A DNA stretch of 64,000 nucleotides from JBBQLG01 sp964251665 (GCA_964251665.1 CAXUKO010000010.1:193962-257961), one strand, 5' to 3'. Positions 16,795-25,766 are shown, numbered from the stretch's first letter. Notes: a model not told the origin generated them from the sequence alone. A program made the numbers and translations.

Positions 16795-17901
16795 ATGAAA
16801 CTACCTAAACTTTTTCTGGGCATTAGTTTATTCTGCTTCTGCTTAAGCTGCGTTTCCTCTAAAACAAAATCAACCCAACCCACCACCTTACCCGCAACGG
16901 CGCTGACACCCTACGGTCGGTTCAGAGCAGACCCGAAGCAGGGCCTGGAAATGATTAGCTCGGCCATGCACGTTGGGTTTAGTTTTGAGGGCGATGCCTG
17001 CCAAATCTTTGCCGCTATTCCACCGACGATGGGGCATAATTACCTGCAATACGAATTAGACGGCGTTTACCAGAAACGGATCAAAGTAGTCGGCCAGTCT
17101 ACAGCGCCCATCAGCCTGACAGCACCAACGGGAGGGAAGCATACGGTATGGCTCTATAAGGCAACCGAAGCGCATACGGGGCCTGTCTTCATTCAAAAAA
17201 TTACGGGAAACCATGTCGTCGCTTTACAGGAGCGCAAGGCACCCCTCATTGAATTTATCGGAAACAGCATCACCTGCGGGGCCGCAGCCGATCCGTCGGA
17301 AGTGCCCTGCGGCAGCGGTCAATACCACGATCAGCACAATGCTTACATGGCGTATGGCCCCCGCGTGGCCCGGGCGCTGGGGGCTAATTTTGTGTTAAGC
17401 AGCGTCAGCGGGATTGGGGTCTATCGAAACTGGAACAGTGATGGCCCTGCGATGCCGGAGGTATACGAGCGGGTCGATTTTCAGGCTAAAAACCCCCAGC
17501 GCTGGAACTTCGCAGCCTTTACCCCCGAGGTGGTCAGCATCGCTCTGGGCACCAACGATCTCAGCAAAGGGGATGGGAAAAAAGAAAGGCTGCCCTTCGA
17601 TAGTGCCCGGTATGTGAACAATTACATAAACTTTGTTCAGCTGGTTAAGGCGAAATACCCTAAGGCCCGGATTGCTTTGCTGAGTAGCCCTATGATTAGC
17701 GGGAAAAACCGGGAAACGCTGCAAAACTGCTTAACGGCCGTGAAAAGCAGCATTGATGCGGGTAATCCTGCCGACAAACCCGTGGCAGTATACTTCTTCC
17801 GACCTATGCAGGCCAGTGGCTGCAGTGGGCACCCTAACGTGGAGGATCACGCCATTCTGGCCCGGGAGCTACAGCCTTTCTTCGATAAACTCGTGCACTA
17901 A
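16795..17901 (+). CDS. SGNH-hydrolase acetylxylan esterase, CE2-like lipoprotein
   Basis: A 368-residue lipoprotein. The ATG at 16795 is chosen over an in-frame GTG at 16774 because a promoter-like TTACTTTG ends right at that GTG. The signal ends in CLSC (Cys19). An N-terminal jelly-roll (about 30-140) precedes an SGNH domain: EFIGNSITCG with the nucleophile Ser, ALGTNDLS with the block III Asn, and GCSGHPNVEDH with the catalytic His. This two-domain order is that of carbohydrate esterase family 2, which removes acetyl groups from xylan and glucomannan. It forms a likely operon with the GH43 gene 41 bases downstream. Confidence 0.85.
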   Translation: MKLPKLFLGISLFCFCLSCVSSKTKSTQPTTLPATALTPYGRFRADPKQGLEMISSAMHVGFSFEGDACQIFAAIPPTMGHNYLQYELDGVYQKRIKVVGQSTAPISLTAPTGGKHTVWLYKATEAHTGPVFIQKITGNHVVALQERKAPLIEFIGNSITCGAAADPSEVPCGSGQYHDQHNAYMAYGPRVARALGANFVLSSVSGIGVYRNWNSDGPAMPEVYERVDFQAKNPQRWNFAAFTPEVVSIALGTNDLSKGDGKKERLPFDSARYVNNYINFVQLVKAKYPKARIALLSSPMISGKNRETLQNCLTAVKSSIDAGNPADKPVAVYFFRPMQASGCSGHPNVEDHAILARELQPFFDKLVH

Positions 17902-17942
17902 GCAGCTAAACTTTCGTGTTGAGTCAAGTAAAGATCGATCTC

Positions 17943-19127
17943 ATGAAAAAATCATTGCTCCTGGTTTGCCTGTTTGCTGCGCCGGGTGTGCAGCATCTCT
18001 CCGCACAAAGCCCTGTTATGGCCAAAACCACCTACGCCAATCCTTTGCCCGTTCAGTTCGGTGACCCTTACGTGCTGCATACCGGGGATACCTATTACAT
18101 GTACGGCACGGGCGCGGGAGCCGATAAGGGATTTGCCGCCTATTCGTCCAAAGATATGGTGAACTGGAAACCGGAAGGGCAGGTATATTTTCACGATAAC
18201 AGGAACGGCTGGAGCGATCCCAAAGCCGAGTGGGGCGGTGCTTACTGGGCTCCCGAAGTGTATGAGGTGAAGGGCAAATTCTATCTCTTCTACAGTGCTC
18301 AGTGGCGGGTAAACCCAACTCATGAAGTAGAAAACTTCCGAATAGGGGTGGCCGTGGCTGACAAGCCGACCGGTCCGTTCATTGATCTGGCGCAAAAACC
18401 CATTTTTGATCCCGGGTATCCGATCATCGACGCTAATGTGCTGTTTGATCCCAACGGCAAAGCCTATTTATACTATTCGCGTTGCTGCTACAAGCACCCG
18501 GTTGAAAGCGAAGTGGCCGACTTAGCCCGCCAGAAAGGCTGGTTTAAAGAGATTGAAGAAAGCTGGGTGTACGGGGTTGAACTCAACGCTGATTTTTCCG
18601 GCGTTATCGGCGAACCGGTGCTGTTGCTGCGGCCACCCGTTACACTGGGCAATAAGCAGGCCGACTGGGAGAGCCGATCCGTGACCGCCCGCGAAGTCAA
18701 CCGGCGCTGGACGGAGGGCTCGGTTACGTTTAAAAAAGGCGATACCTATTACATAATGTATTCGGCCAATCATTTTGGGGGGCGGTATTATGCCATTGGG
18801 TACGCTACGGCGGCATCACCGTTGGGCCCGTACAGGAAAGCAGCCAACAACCCGGTCCTGCAGCAAAACACCGATCATGGCGGTACGGTAACGGGCACGG
18901 GACACAACAGCATTGCCTACTCGCCGGATGGGAAAGAGATGTTTTGCGTCTACCACGCCCGAACGGCCAAAACCGGTGACGAACGGGTTGTCTGTCTGGA
19001 CCGGATGCAGGTGAAGAACGGAATCATAACAATTTCGGGCCCTACCACGACGCCCCAAAAACTTCCCTCGGGCGCACCAACGGCGGTTGCGGAGGTCCAC
19101 CCGACTGCGAAACCAGCAAAGGAGTAA
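17943..19127 (+). CDS. Glycoside hydrolase family 43 (beta-xylosidase/arabinofuranosidase type)
   Basis: A 394-residue five-bladed beta-propeller glycosidase with a Sec signal peptide (MKKSLLLVCLFAAPGVQHLSAQ). Family hallmarks are the general base Asp in PVQFGDPYVLHTGDTYYMYG, the middle AYWAPEVYEVKGKFYLFYSA, the pKa-modulating Asp in PIIDANVLFD, and the general acid Glu in RWTEGSVTFKKGDTYYIMYSANHF. GTGHNSIAYSPDG is also typical. It should cleave xylose- or arabinose-containing side chains or oligomers. With the adjacent CE2 esterase it makes a small hemicellulose module, without SusC/SusD genes in the window. Confidence 0.9.
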   Translation: MKKSLLLVCLFAAPGVQHLSAQSPVMAKTTYANPLPVQFGDPYVLHTGDTYYMYGTGAGADKGFAAYSSKDMVNWKPEGQVYFHDNRNGWSDPKAEWGGAYWAPEVYEVKGKFYLFYSAQWRVNPTHEVENFRIGVAVADKPTGPFIDLAQKPIFDPGYPIIDANVLFDPNGKAYLYYSRCCYKHPVESEVADLARQKGWFKEIEESWVYGVELNADFSGVIGEPVLLLRPPVTLGNKQADWESRSVTAREVNRRWTEGSVTFKKGDTYYIMYSANHFGGRYYAIGYATAASPLGPYRKAANNPVLQQNTDHGGTVTGTGHNSIAYSPDGKEMFCVYHARTAKTGDERVVCLDRMQVKNGIITISGPTTTPQKLPSGAPTAVAEVHPTAKPAKE

Positions 19128-19267
19128 AGGTTGGCTGTTCAGGTCGGTTTTCTGCTCGTACACTTGCCGACCTCATGGGGTGCCAGCCTAAACAGCTTAC
19201 TTTTTCGTAGTGCGGATGGCGACGCTTACCACCAGAACAGGCACCATCCTGCAAACAGACATACTTA

Positions 19268-19648
19268 TCATCTGTCTTTAGTTAACTTTCTAAAGATCTC
19301 GGGCATTGTGGTGGCATTTATTGATTCCATATCCACTAATTTCAGGGATTTCACCATGGAAAGCGTAGTGGTTTTGTATGTCTGAAAGTGGGGTGTTTTC
19401 AAATGCATCTCGTAAGCAGCTTTGTCGGCATACATTTCCAGAATCCGTACCGACGTGGGGTTTTCCTTCTGATACATCGGAAAAATGGCAATCACACCCG
19501 GCTCCAGTTTTACGGAGGACGCCGATTCTTCCGCCAGAATGGCTTTGTATTCGTCCAGATGAACCGGGTCTATGTCAATTTCTGAAAGACGTATCATCAT
19601 TTTTTGCCCTTGAGCGGAAGCGGTGTGGTAACTAACAGCCATCAACAC
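19268..19648 (-). CDS. Antibiotic biosynthesis monooxygenase-like protein (YgiN type)
   Basis: A small ferredoxin-like fold protein of the ABM superfamily: RLSEIDIDPVHLDEYKAILAEESASSVKLEPGVIAIFP, then ILEMYADKAAYEMHLKTPHFQTYK. Such proteins are cofactor-independent quinol monooxygenases or related enzymes. The N-terminus is unclear. A hydrophobic stretch ending in TASAQGQ looks like a signal peptide, but it begins at GTG 19648 or ATG 19642 and is too short; the frame upstream stays hydrophobic (IVVLMAVSY) up to a TAG. The original start may have been lost, or the protein may start internally at the MMIRL position near 19600 and be cytoplasmic. Confidence 0.75.
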   Translation of the reverse strand: MLMAVSYHTASAQGQKMMIRLSEIDIDPVHLDEYKAILAEESASSVKLEPGVIAIFPMYQKENPTSVRILEMYADKAAYEMHLKTPHFQTYKTTTLSMVKSLKLVDMESINATTMPEIFRKLTKDR

Positions 19649-19722
19649 TACGATTTCAACCGGCGACTATCTCAAGTTCAGACAGTCCGTAATGCAACAT
19701 GTTTCCTCGGTTAAAGCACTTC

Positions 19723-20205
19723 CTACTTAGTAGTCTTTACGGGCCTCATCAGCCTGGAGAACGTGAGCGAGCCCAGCTTCCATTTGCCGTTTTGGTTGGT
19801 ATACACCTCCGTCACCATAAATGGGTTAACCACCTCATTCCCGCCCACTACCGCTACCAGGTCGATGTCATTTAACAGGATGGCCGTATTGCCAATCGTA
19901 TTCACGGAAGCCCCGTAGACCTCGGCTTTCTTGTACCAGATGTTGCCGGATTTGATCACATTGAGTTCCTGGTCTTTACCCCAGCTTCCGCCCATGTGAA
20001 CAAAGACCGCTTTCTCATCGAATAAGGTGCCCAGCTTGTCCACGTTCTTATCAGACATCCACTGCCATTTTTCCTTAGAAAGGTCGATGATTTCCTGCTC
20101 TGATTTGGTCGGGCTGGTTGTGGTTGAATTCGGCAGACTCGCCTGAGCGTGTGCTAACTGCGCACCGGCTACGCACAGGATCAAGCCAAAAATTACTTTC
20201 TTCAT
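19723..20205 (-). CDS. Secreted SnoaL/NTF2-like protein
   Basis: A 160-residue protein with a Sec signal peptide (MKKVIFGLILCVAGAQLAHAQ). The mature part has a cone-shaped NTF2-like fold signature: EIIDLSKEKWQWMSDKNVDKLGTLFDEKAVFVHMGG, then NTIGNTAILLNDIDL and NPFMVTEVYTNQNGKWKLGSLTFSRL. The family includes ketosteroid-isomerase-like and DUF4440 proteins that bind small hydrophobic ligands. No catalytic assignment is possible. It is co-directional with, and about 80 bases before, the monooxygenase-like gene, so they may form one transcript. Confidence 0.85.
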   Translation of the reverse strand: MKKVIFGLILCVAGAQLAHAQASLPNSTTTSPTKSEQEIIDLSKEKWQWMSDKNVDKLGTLFDEKAVFVHMGGSWGKDQELNVIKSGNIWYKKAEVYGASVNTIGNTAILLNDIDLVAVVGGNEVVNPFMVTEVYTNQNGKWKLGSLTFSRLMRPVKTTK

Positions 20206-20346
20206 GAGTTTTTGAGTTAAGTTGATTGTCAGTTACGTTCCCTATGGCTATGTTTTACCTGTTTACTTTCCCTCATATTCTTCGTCCGTTACCTGGTTGA
20301 ACCAGATGGTCCTTCCTTTCTGAGTAGGTACCATTTAGGGTTCGGA

Positions 20347-21198
20347 TTAGTTGTCTAATTTGCGTTCTCCCAGCCATTTCACCATCGCCGGGTCGCGGTG
20401 GTCGAAGAAGAGGCTGGCGTTGGTGTCCAGCGTTTTGATGGCCTCCATATCGTCCCCGCTTAATTCAAAATCGAGGCTATTGAAATTCTCGGCCATGCGT
20501 TCCCTGCGAACCGATTTAGGAATAGCAACCACGCCCCGTTGGGTCAGCCAGCGGAGGATAACCTGAGCAACTGTTTTGTTATATTTCGCGCCGATGGATC
20601 GCAACAGTTCATTCTGAAAAATTCCGTTTTTACCTTCCGCAAACGGCCCCCACGACTCGATTTGTACACCGTTGTCGGTCAGGAACTGCTGCGTTTCCAC
20701 CTGTTGATGGAAGGGGTGGGTTTCAATCTGATTGACCGCCGGAACGATTTCGTTATGAATCATCAAATCCATCAGCCGGTCGGGATAAAAATTGCTCACG
20801 CTAATGGCCCGCGCCCGGCCTTCCTTGTACACTTCCTGCATGGCTCGCCATTCGCCGTACACGTCGCCGTAGGGCTGATGAATCAGGTACAGATCCACGT
20901 AATCTAAGCCCAGCTTTCTCAGCGAATTGTCGAACGCCTGTTTAGCGCCAGCGTACCCGTCCGACTGAATCCAGAGTTTGGTCGTGATAAACAACTCGTC
21001 TCTCGGCACTCCGCTATGCCTGATCGCCTGGCCTACGGCTTTTTCATTGCCGTAGGAAGACGCCGTATCAATCAGCCGGTAGCCGGTTTCGATGGCATCC
21101 AATACGCTGCGTTCACATTCGGCCGGGTCAGGCACCTGAAAAACGCCAAACCCCAGTATGGGCATCTCGACACCGTTGTTTAATTTGACCGTTTTCAT
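20347..21198 (-). CDS. Aldo/keto reductase (2,5-diketogluconate reductase type)
   Basis: A 283-residue TIM-barrel NADPH reductase. The AKR tetrad is visible: Asp and Tyr in LIDTASSYGNE, Lys in FITTKLW, and His in DLYLIHQPYG. The phosphate-binding loop is IPKSVRRERMAEN, as in NADPH-dependent members. The last residues (DHRDPAMVKWLG) are typical of the 2,5-diketo-D-gluconate reductase/YvgN group acting on small aldehydes. It is last in a likely four-gene operon with IorA-like, IorB-like and a lipoprotein gene (gaps of 17, 10 and 14 bases), suggesting that it handles carbonyl compounds also oxidised by the molybdenum enzyme. Confidence 0.9.
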   Translation of the reverse strand: MKTVKLNNGVEMPILGFGVFQVPDPAECERSVLDAIETGYRLIDTASSYGNEKAVGQAIRHSGVPRDELFITTKLWIQSDGYAGAKQAFDNSLRKLGLDYVDLYLIHQPYGDVYGEWRAMQEVYKEGRARAISVSNFYPDRLMDLMIHNEIVPAVNQIETHPFHQQVETQQFLTDNGVQIESWGPFAEGKNGIFQNELLRSIGAKYNKTVAQVILRWLTQRGVVAIPKSVRRERMAENFNSLDFELSGDDMEAIKTLDTNASLFFDHRDPAMVKWLGERKLDN

Positions 21199-21212
21199 AT
21201 AGAATAATTGGG

Positions 21213-21575
21213 TTACCTGATCCGTTTCGCCGACGCATCAAAGGTGTACATGGTGCCGGTCAGGTTGTCGGCATCTACCCGCGTCAGGTCGATAAACTGC
21301 TCTTTGCCTTCACCCGACCGGTAGTAGATCGACATACTGTTGCCCTTTTCGTCCACCTTGGTAATGAGGAATTTGGGGCTGTCGGGGTTGCGGGCGTCGG
21401 TTAGTTCGCCGATTAATCGGCCCTGTTTACGCACTAAGTCCGTTGTGAATTTCACTTCGGGCGTTTGCGCCACGGTGATCTCCCATTTACCGGTAAACGA
21501 GCTGGCAGACCGGGCGCAGCCGCTGACGACTGCGTTCAGCAGGATAACAAACCAGACGAAGTGGACTTTCTGCAT
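21213..21575 (-). CDS. Small lipoprotein of unknown function
   Basis: A 120-residue protein starting at MQKVHFVWFVILLNAVVSGC, with Cys20 as the probable lipidation site. The mature part (SSFTGKWEITVAQTPEVKFTTDLVRKQGRLIGELTD...) reads as a small beta-barrel of the lipocalin-like type seen in Bacteroidota DUFs that begin with TGKWE. It is placed between the molybdenum oxidoreductase and the aldo/keto reductase with tiny gaps, so it is in the same transcript. A longer frame to 21659 overlaps the upstream gene and is not favoured. Confidence 0.7.
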   Translation of the reverse strand: MQKVHFVWFVILLNAVVSGCARSASSFTGKWEITVAQTPEVKFTTDLVRKQGRLIGELTDARNPDSPKFLITKVDEKGNSMSIYYRSGEGKEQFIDLTRVDADNLTGTMYTFDASAKRIR

Positions 21576-21585
21576 GAGGGTTTGG

Positions 21586-23844
21586 TTAAACGCCCTTATC
21601 GAGAAGGGACTGGAATGGCTGGGTATACAGGCGTTTTCCCGTGGCTTTGTAGAGTGCATTGGCCAGTGCCCCGATGACCGGCGGAAACGGCGGCTCGCCG
21701 AGGCCCGTCGGGTCGATTTCGTTCTGCACGAAATGTACGTCGATTACTTTCGGGGCTTCGTTGTGGCGAATCAGGCGGTACTGGTCGAAATTGCTTTGGT
21801 CGGGCTTGCCGTTTTTCACCGTTAGGTTGCCGAAAAACGCGTTGCCGATGCCATCGACCACCGCCCCTTCAATCATGTTGCTGGCCGCTATCAGGTTCAC
21901 CACCACGCCACAATCGACCGCGCTGGTGACGCGTTCCACCACCGGCTGCCCGGCCTTCATGGACAAATCGACCACGTGAGCCGCGTAGGAGTTGTGGCAG
22001 AAATAAACCGCCACGCCCCGGTGTATGTCTGCCTGGCCCGTCTGTCCCCAGCCCGATTTATCGCGTACCAGTTTCAGCACACCCGCGTACCGGTCTACCT
22101 CATACGTGTTGTTTTTACCAACGGGGTTGGTTTTCGCCCGGTCCAGCAGCCCCAGCCGGAAGTCGATGGGGTCTTTGCCCATCACCTCGGCCACCTCATC
22201 CAGAAACGCCTGCTGCGCCCCGCCGATGAAGTTGGAGCGCGGTGCACGGAACGCCCCGATGGTGATGTTGGAGGGCAGCGCCCATTCGTCGGCCAGGTAA
22301 TTGTCAATGGCACCGGCCGGGAAGTTATTCTCGGCCCCACCCAGCGCACTTTCGGGTATGCCCCCGCCCCGCACGTGAAAGGCGGTGAGCTTTTTATCCG
22401 CGTCAAAAGCGGCCCTAAAGGTCAGGCTGTACATAGGGCGGTACACGCCGTAGGTCATATCGTCTTCCCGCGTGTAAATCAGCTTGATCGGTGCCTTTAC
22501 GTGCTGCGAAATCAGGGCTGCCTCGACCATGTAGTGCCCGTAGGCTTTGCGGCCAAAGCCGCCCCCCATGCGCGTCAGCTCGATGTCGATCTTCTCAACC
22601 GGCATCCCCAGGCGGGCCGCAATCGTTGGCCGGATAAAGTCGGGTGCCTGAATTCCAGCCGCCAAAAAAGCTTTATCGGCAGTTACGTGAGCAAAGCAGT
22701 TGAGCGGCTCCATGCAGTTGTGGGCCAGAAACGGCGCGGTGTAGGTCCGTTCGAGCACCTGAGCCGCCGACTTAAAGGCCGCTTCGGGGTCGCCATCCTG
22801 GCGCAGTACCCTGGCGGGCTGGGCATCCCGCTCCCGCATTTTCGCGTAATGGGTGGTTGTACTTTCCAGGCCCGCCGGGATTTTCAATTCCCGCTGCTGG
22901 CCAAAGGCGTTTTGCTTCTCAATGGTGTCGGTAATCGGTTGCCATTGCACCCGGAGTTTCTTTTTGGCCTGCATCACCTCCCAGGTCGACCGGCCCACGA
23001 TAACCACTAATTCGTTGAACGTCCGGGTGTCGAAGATTTGCTGGGCGTAATCGTCGGGGTAAACAGTAATGGGAAACACATCCCGGATGCCGGGCAGTTT
23101 TCGCACTGCCGTGGCGTCGAACGATTTCAGTTTCTGGCCAAACGGCGGGTGTACCATCATGGCAATAAGCATTCCCGGCTGGCGGTAATCTAAACTGAAC
23201 AGCGGTTTGCCCGTTACGATGCGCGTACCTTCCACATTCTGGCGCGGGGTGCTGAGAATCCTGAACGTACTGACCGGTTTGAGTTTTACGTCCTTCGGGA
23301 CCGGCAGTTTGGCAGCCGCCGAGGCCATGGCGCCGTACCCCGCTGTTTTACCACTGGCTTTGTGGTTCAATACACCCGCTTCGGTGGTAATCTCGTCGAC
23401 GGGTACGTTCCAGGCTTGCGCGGCTGCCTCCCGCAGCATCTGCCGGGCCGCAGCTCCCGCCGTACGCAGCCCTTTCCAGGCCTGCCGAATGCCCTGGCTA
23501 CCGCCCGTAAACTGCCGACCGTAACGCTGGGTATTAAACGGAGCCTGCTCGACCACCACGCCCTTCCAGTCGGCGTCTAATTCTTCGGCTACCATCATCG
23601 GCATGGCCGTTTTCACGTTCTGCCCGAATTCGGGGTTGGGCGACAGGATGGTTATCTGGCCCTCCGGGGTGATTTTAATGAAGCTGGTTAGCTCCGCTAC
23701 CTCGCCCGGAACGCTGCCTTCCGACAGTGCAGATGCGGCTTTCGCCTGAGTGAACAGGGTAAAGCCCAGCAGCATTCCCCCGCCCGACAGCGCCGAGACT
23801 TTCAGGAAGGAACGCCGGTCGTACGTAGTTTTTTTGGTTGCAAT
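21586..23844 (-). CDS. Molybdopterin-binding oxidoreductase, IorB-like
   Basis: The large catalytic subunit of a xanthine-dehydrogenase-family enzyme, closest in layout to isoquinoline 1-oxidoreductase beta subunit and related membrane aldehyde oxidases. Molybdopterin-family blocks include NPEFGQNVKTAMPMMVAEELD, GGSQGIRQAWKGLRTAGAAARQML, RMGGGFGRKAYGHYMVEAALIS and RAPRSNFIGGAQQAFLDEVAE. The first ATG is at 23775, but the frame upstream encodes a perfect Tat signal (YDRRSFLKVSALSGGGM) with no ATG, GTG or TTG; the best start is an ATT at 23844 (ATT-GCA-ACC-AAA), 17 bases after the IorA-like stop. This start is unusual and is treated separately. The enzyme oxidises aldehydes or N-heterocycles. 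Confidence 0.85.
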   Translation of the reverse strand: MATKKTTYDRRSFLKVSALSGGGMLLGFTLFTQAKAASALSEGSVPGEVAELTSFIKITPEGQITILSPNPEFGQNVKTAMPMMVAEELDADWKGVVVEQAPFNTQRYGRQFTGGSQGIRQAWKGLRTAGAAARQMLREAAAQAWNVPVDEITTEAGVLNHKASGKTAGYGAMASAAAKLPVPKDVKLKPVSTFRILSTPRQNVEGTRIVTGKPLFSLDYRQPGMLIAMMVHPPFGQKLKSFDATAVRKLPGIRDVFPITVYPDDYAQQIFDTRTFNELVVIVGRSTWEVMQAKKKLRVQWQPITDTIEKQNAFGQQRELKIPAGLESTTTHYAKMRERDAQPARVLRQDGDPEAAFKSAAQVLERTYTAPFLAHNCMEPLNCFAHVTADKAFLAAGIQAPDFIRPTIAARLGMPVEKIDIELTRMGGGFGRKAYGHYMVEAALISQHVKAPIKLIYTREDDMTYGVYRPMYSLTFRAAFDADKKLTAFHVRGGGIPESALGGAENNFPAGAIDNYLADEWALPSNITIGAFRAPRSNFIGGAQQAFLDEVAEVMGKDPIDFRLGLLDRAKTNPVGKNNTYEVDRYAGVLKLVRDKSGWGQTGQADIHRGVAVYFCHNSYAAHVVDLSMKAGQPVVERVTSAVDCGVVVNLIAASNMIEGAVVDGIGNAFFGNLTVKNGKPDQSNFDQYRLIRHNEAPKVIDVHFVQNEIDPTGLGEPPFPPVIGALANALYKATGKRLYTQPFQSLLDKGV

Positions 23845-23861
23845 AGTTGGGGTGGGGTGAT

Positions 23862-24317
23862 TTATTTCTTTGCGGCTGCGTGGATAGCGGTCTTAATGCG
23901 GGTATAGGTACCGCACCGGCAGATGTTACCACTCATGGCGGCATCGATGTCAGCGTCAGTTGGCTTAGGATTCGTTTTTAACAGGGAGGCTGCGCTCATG
24001 ATCTGCCCCGCCTGGCAGTAGCCACACTGCGCCACGTCGTGTTCGATCCATGCTTTCTGCACGGGGTGGTCGCCGTTGGCCGATAGACCTTCGATGGTGG
24101 TGATGGCCTCCTTGCCGACGGCCGAAACGGGCAACTGACAGGAGCGGACCGCTGTTCCGTTCAAATGGACGGTGCAGGCCCCGCACTGCGCGATGCCGCA
24201 GCCGTACTTGGTGCCTTGCAGGTCCAGATGGTCGCGCAGGACCCAAAGCATCGGCGTGGCCGGATCAGCGTCTACCCGCCTGATTTTTCCGTTGATTTTT
24301 AGGTTGAATGTGGCCAC
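23862..24317 (-). CDS. 2Fe-2S subunit of molybdenum oxidoreductase, IorA-like
   Basis: A 151-residue electron-transfer subunit. The start is a GTG at 24317, which gives the standard family opening MATFNLKINGK; frames further upstream add 39 residues without similarity. Both [2Fe-2S] clusters are complete: plant-type ligands Cys40, Cys45, Cys48 and Cys60, and the second cluster Cys98, Cys101, Cys133 and Cys135 (QCGYCQAGQ and NICRCGTY). It pairs with the IorB-like subunit encoded immediately downstream and passes electrons onward, probably to a cytochrome. It begins the operon that ends with the aldo/keto reductase. Confidence 0.9.
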   Translation of the reverse strand: MATFNLKINGKIRRVDADPATPMLWVLRDHLDLQGTKYGCGIAQCGACTVHLNGTAVRSCQLPVSAVGKEAITTIEGLSANGDHPVQKAWIEHDVAQCGYCQAGQIMSAASLLKTNPKPTDADIDAAMSGNICRCGTYTRIKTAIHAAAKK

Positions 24318-24511
24318 TGTTGCAGGGTTTTGATTGAATAGGGTACCGTTCAGGTAATAAGCAATACCAGTCCTTACAAAGGTCTCTTTTACGGCTGGCG
24401 TAAATGGTATATGAATTACGGATTTATCTACCAATATTCCTGATTAGCCGTTGGCCAGCCACAAAAGGCCCGATAAAGCAGTAATTTCAGGCTGGATAAA
24501 CCAATAAGTAT

Positions 24512-25419
24512 ATGGATGACCTGCGCCGGTTTGAGACCATAAACGATTATAATGCCTTCAACAATACTGAAACACGCCACCCGCTGGTGAGTGTGGTTGA
24601 TTTATCGAAGGCCGCTCCCCGACAGGGTTCCCGAATGTATTTTGGCTTCTACACGATCTTCCTGAAAGACGTAAAATGCGGGGATCTGGTGTATGGTCGG
24701 CATACGTATGATTATCAGGAAGGAACCCTGGTGTTTAGGCACCGGGACAGGTTGCCGGCATAAACAGCAATGGGGAAACTTACCAGCCCAAAGGGTATGC
24801 GCTGGTCTTTCACCCTGACTTAATTCATGGTACGCAGCTTGGACGGCATATCCAGGACTACACGTTCTTTGGCTACCAGTCGCACGAAGCCCTGCATTTG
24901 TCTAATCGGGAACGGCAGATTGTGTTGGATTGCTTTGCAAAAATTAATTACGAATTGGAACAGAATATTGATAAGCACAGCAAGCGGCTGATTGTCAGCA
25001 ATATTGAATTGTTTCTGAACTATTGCGTTCGTTTTTACGACCGTCAGTTCATCACCCGGAACCATGTGCATCATGGGCTTTTAGAACGGTTTGAAGCTTT
25101 GCTTAACCACTATTTTTTATCGGATGCTCCCCAAACGAATGGCTTGCCTTCGGTGGCTTATTGTGCCGACCGGTTGAATTTATCGGCTAATTATTTTGGC
25201 GACTTAGTGAAAAAAGAAACGGGCCAATCCGCTCAGGAATACATTCAGTCGAAGCTGATTGAGGTGGCCAAGGAGAAAATGGTTGAGCGGAGTAAAACCG
25301 TTAATGAAATTGCCTATGAGTTAGGGTTTAAATACGCGCAGCATTTCAGCCGGGTCTTTAAGCAGCGGGTCGGGCAATCGCCCAACGAGTACCGCCGGAT
25401 CGCCGTGGCGGATGCCTGA
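24512..25419 (+). pseudogene. AraC-family regulator broken by a frameshift
   Basis: Two frames together give one AraC-type regulator of about 300 residues. The first (24512-24763) has the N-terminal cupin-like part (GSRMYFGFYTIFLKDVKCGDLVYGRHTYDYQEGTLVF) and ends in a stop. Reading from 24739 in another frame continues APGQVAGINSNGETYQPKGYALVFHPDLIHGT and runs to 25419, including the two helix-turn-helix motifs (LSANYFGDLVKKETG; VNEIAYELGFKYAQHFSRVF). One base appears to be missing near 24734-24739. The gene is divergent from the IorA/IorB/reductase operon and was probably its regulator. A sequencing error is the main alternative. Confidence 0.85.
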
Positions 25420-25499
25420 TCAAACACGTCAACGTCGCGAAACCCCGGCCTAAATAAACTGAACTCCTGATACCTTCGTCAGTAGTCAATCGTCGCACC

Positions 25500-25658
25500 A
25501 TGCAACCCCTGCTGATCGAATACATTTACCTGATCCTGATTATTCTGGGGCTGGTTATGCTGGCCGACGAACTGCGGGAAATTCAGGAAGCTACGGCTCA
25601 GATTGACGTAGTGGGTACGCGCTATACCGAAGCAATGGAAAAATCCACCGGGCTGTAG
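25500..25658 (+). CDS. Small single-pass membrane protein, 52 residues
   Basis: A short frame starting MQPLLIEYIYLILIILGLVM, with one hydrophobic helix (about residues 4-21) followed by an amphipathic acidic tail (LADELREIQEATAQIDVV). A TACCTTCG promoter-like element lies at 25471, 22 bases before the ATG. It has no partner in the frame of its neighbours and resembles no known small protein by eye. It ends about 110 bases before the zinc alcohol dehydrogenase gene. Confidence 0.5.
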   Translation: MQPLLIEYIYLILIILGLVMLADELREIQEATAQIDVVGTRYTEAMEKSTGL

Positions 25659-25766
25659 GTAACGCTGTAGTTGCCGCCACGGGCAAACGTATCCGAAAAT
25701 CACCCGTCGATTTGACCATTATCGGGTAAACCTGTATAGGTTTGTGCTCATTTAACCAAAAACGTT

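Noticed and set aside
21976..23010. 344-codon plus-strand frame opposite the IorB-like gene
   Set aside because: Shadow frame; the minus strand encodes complete molybdopterin-family motifs.
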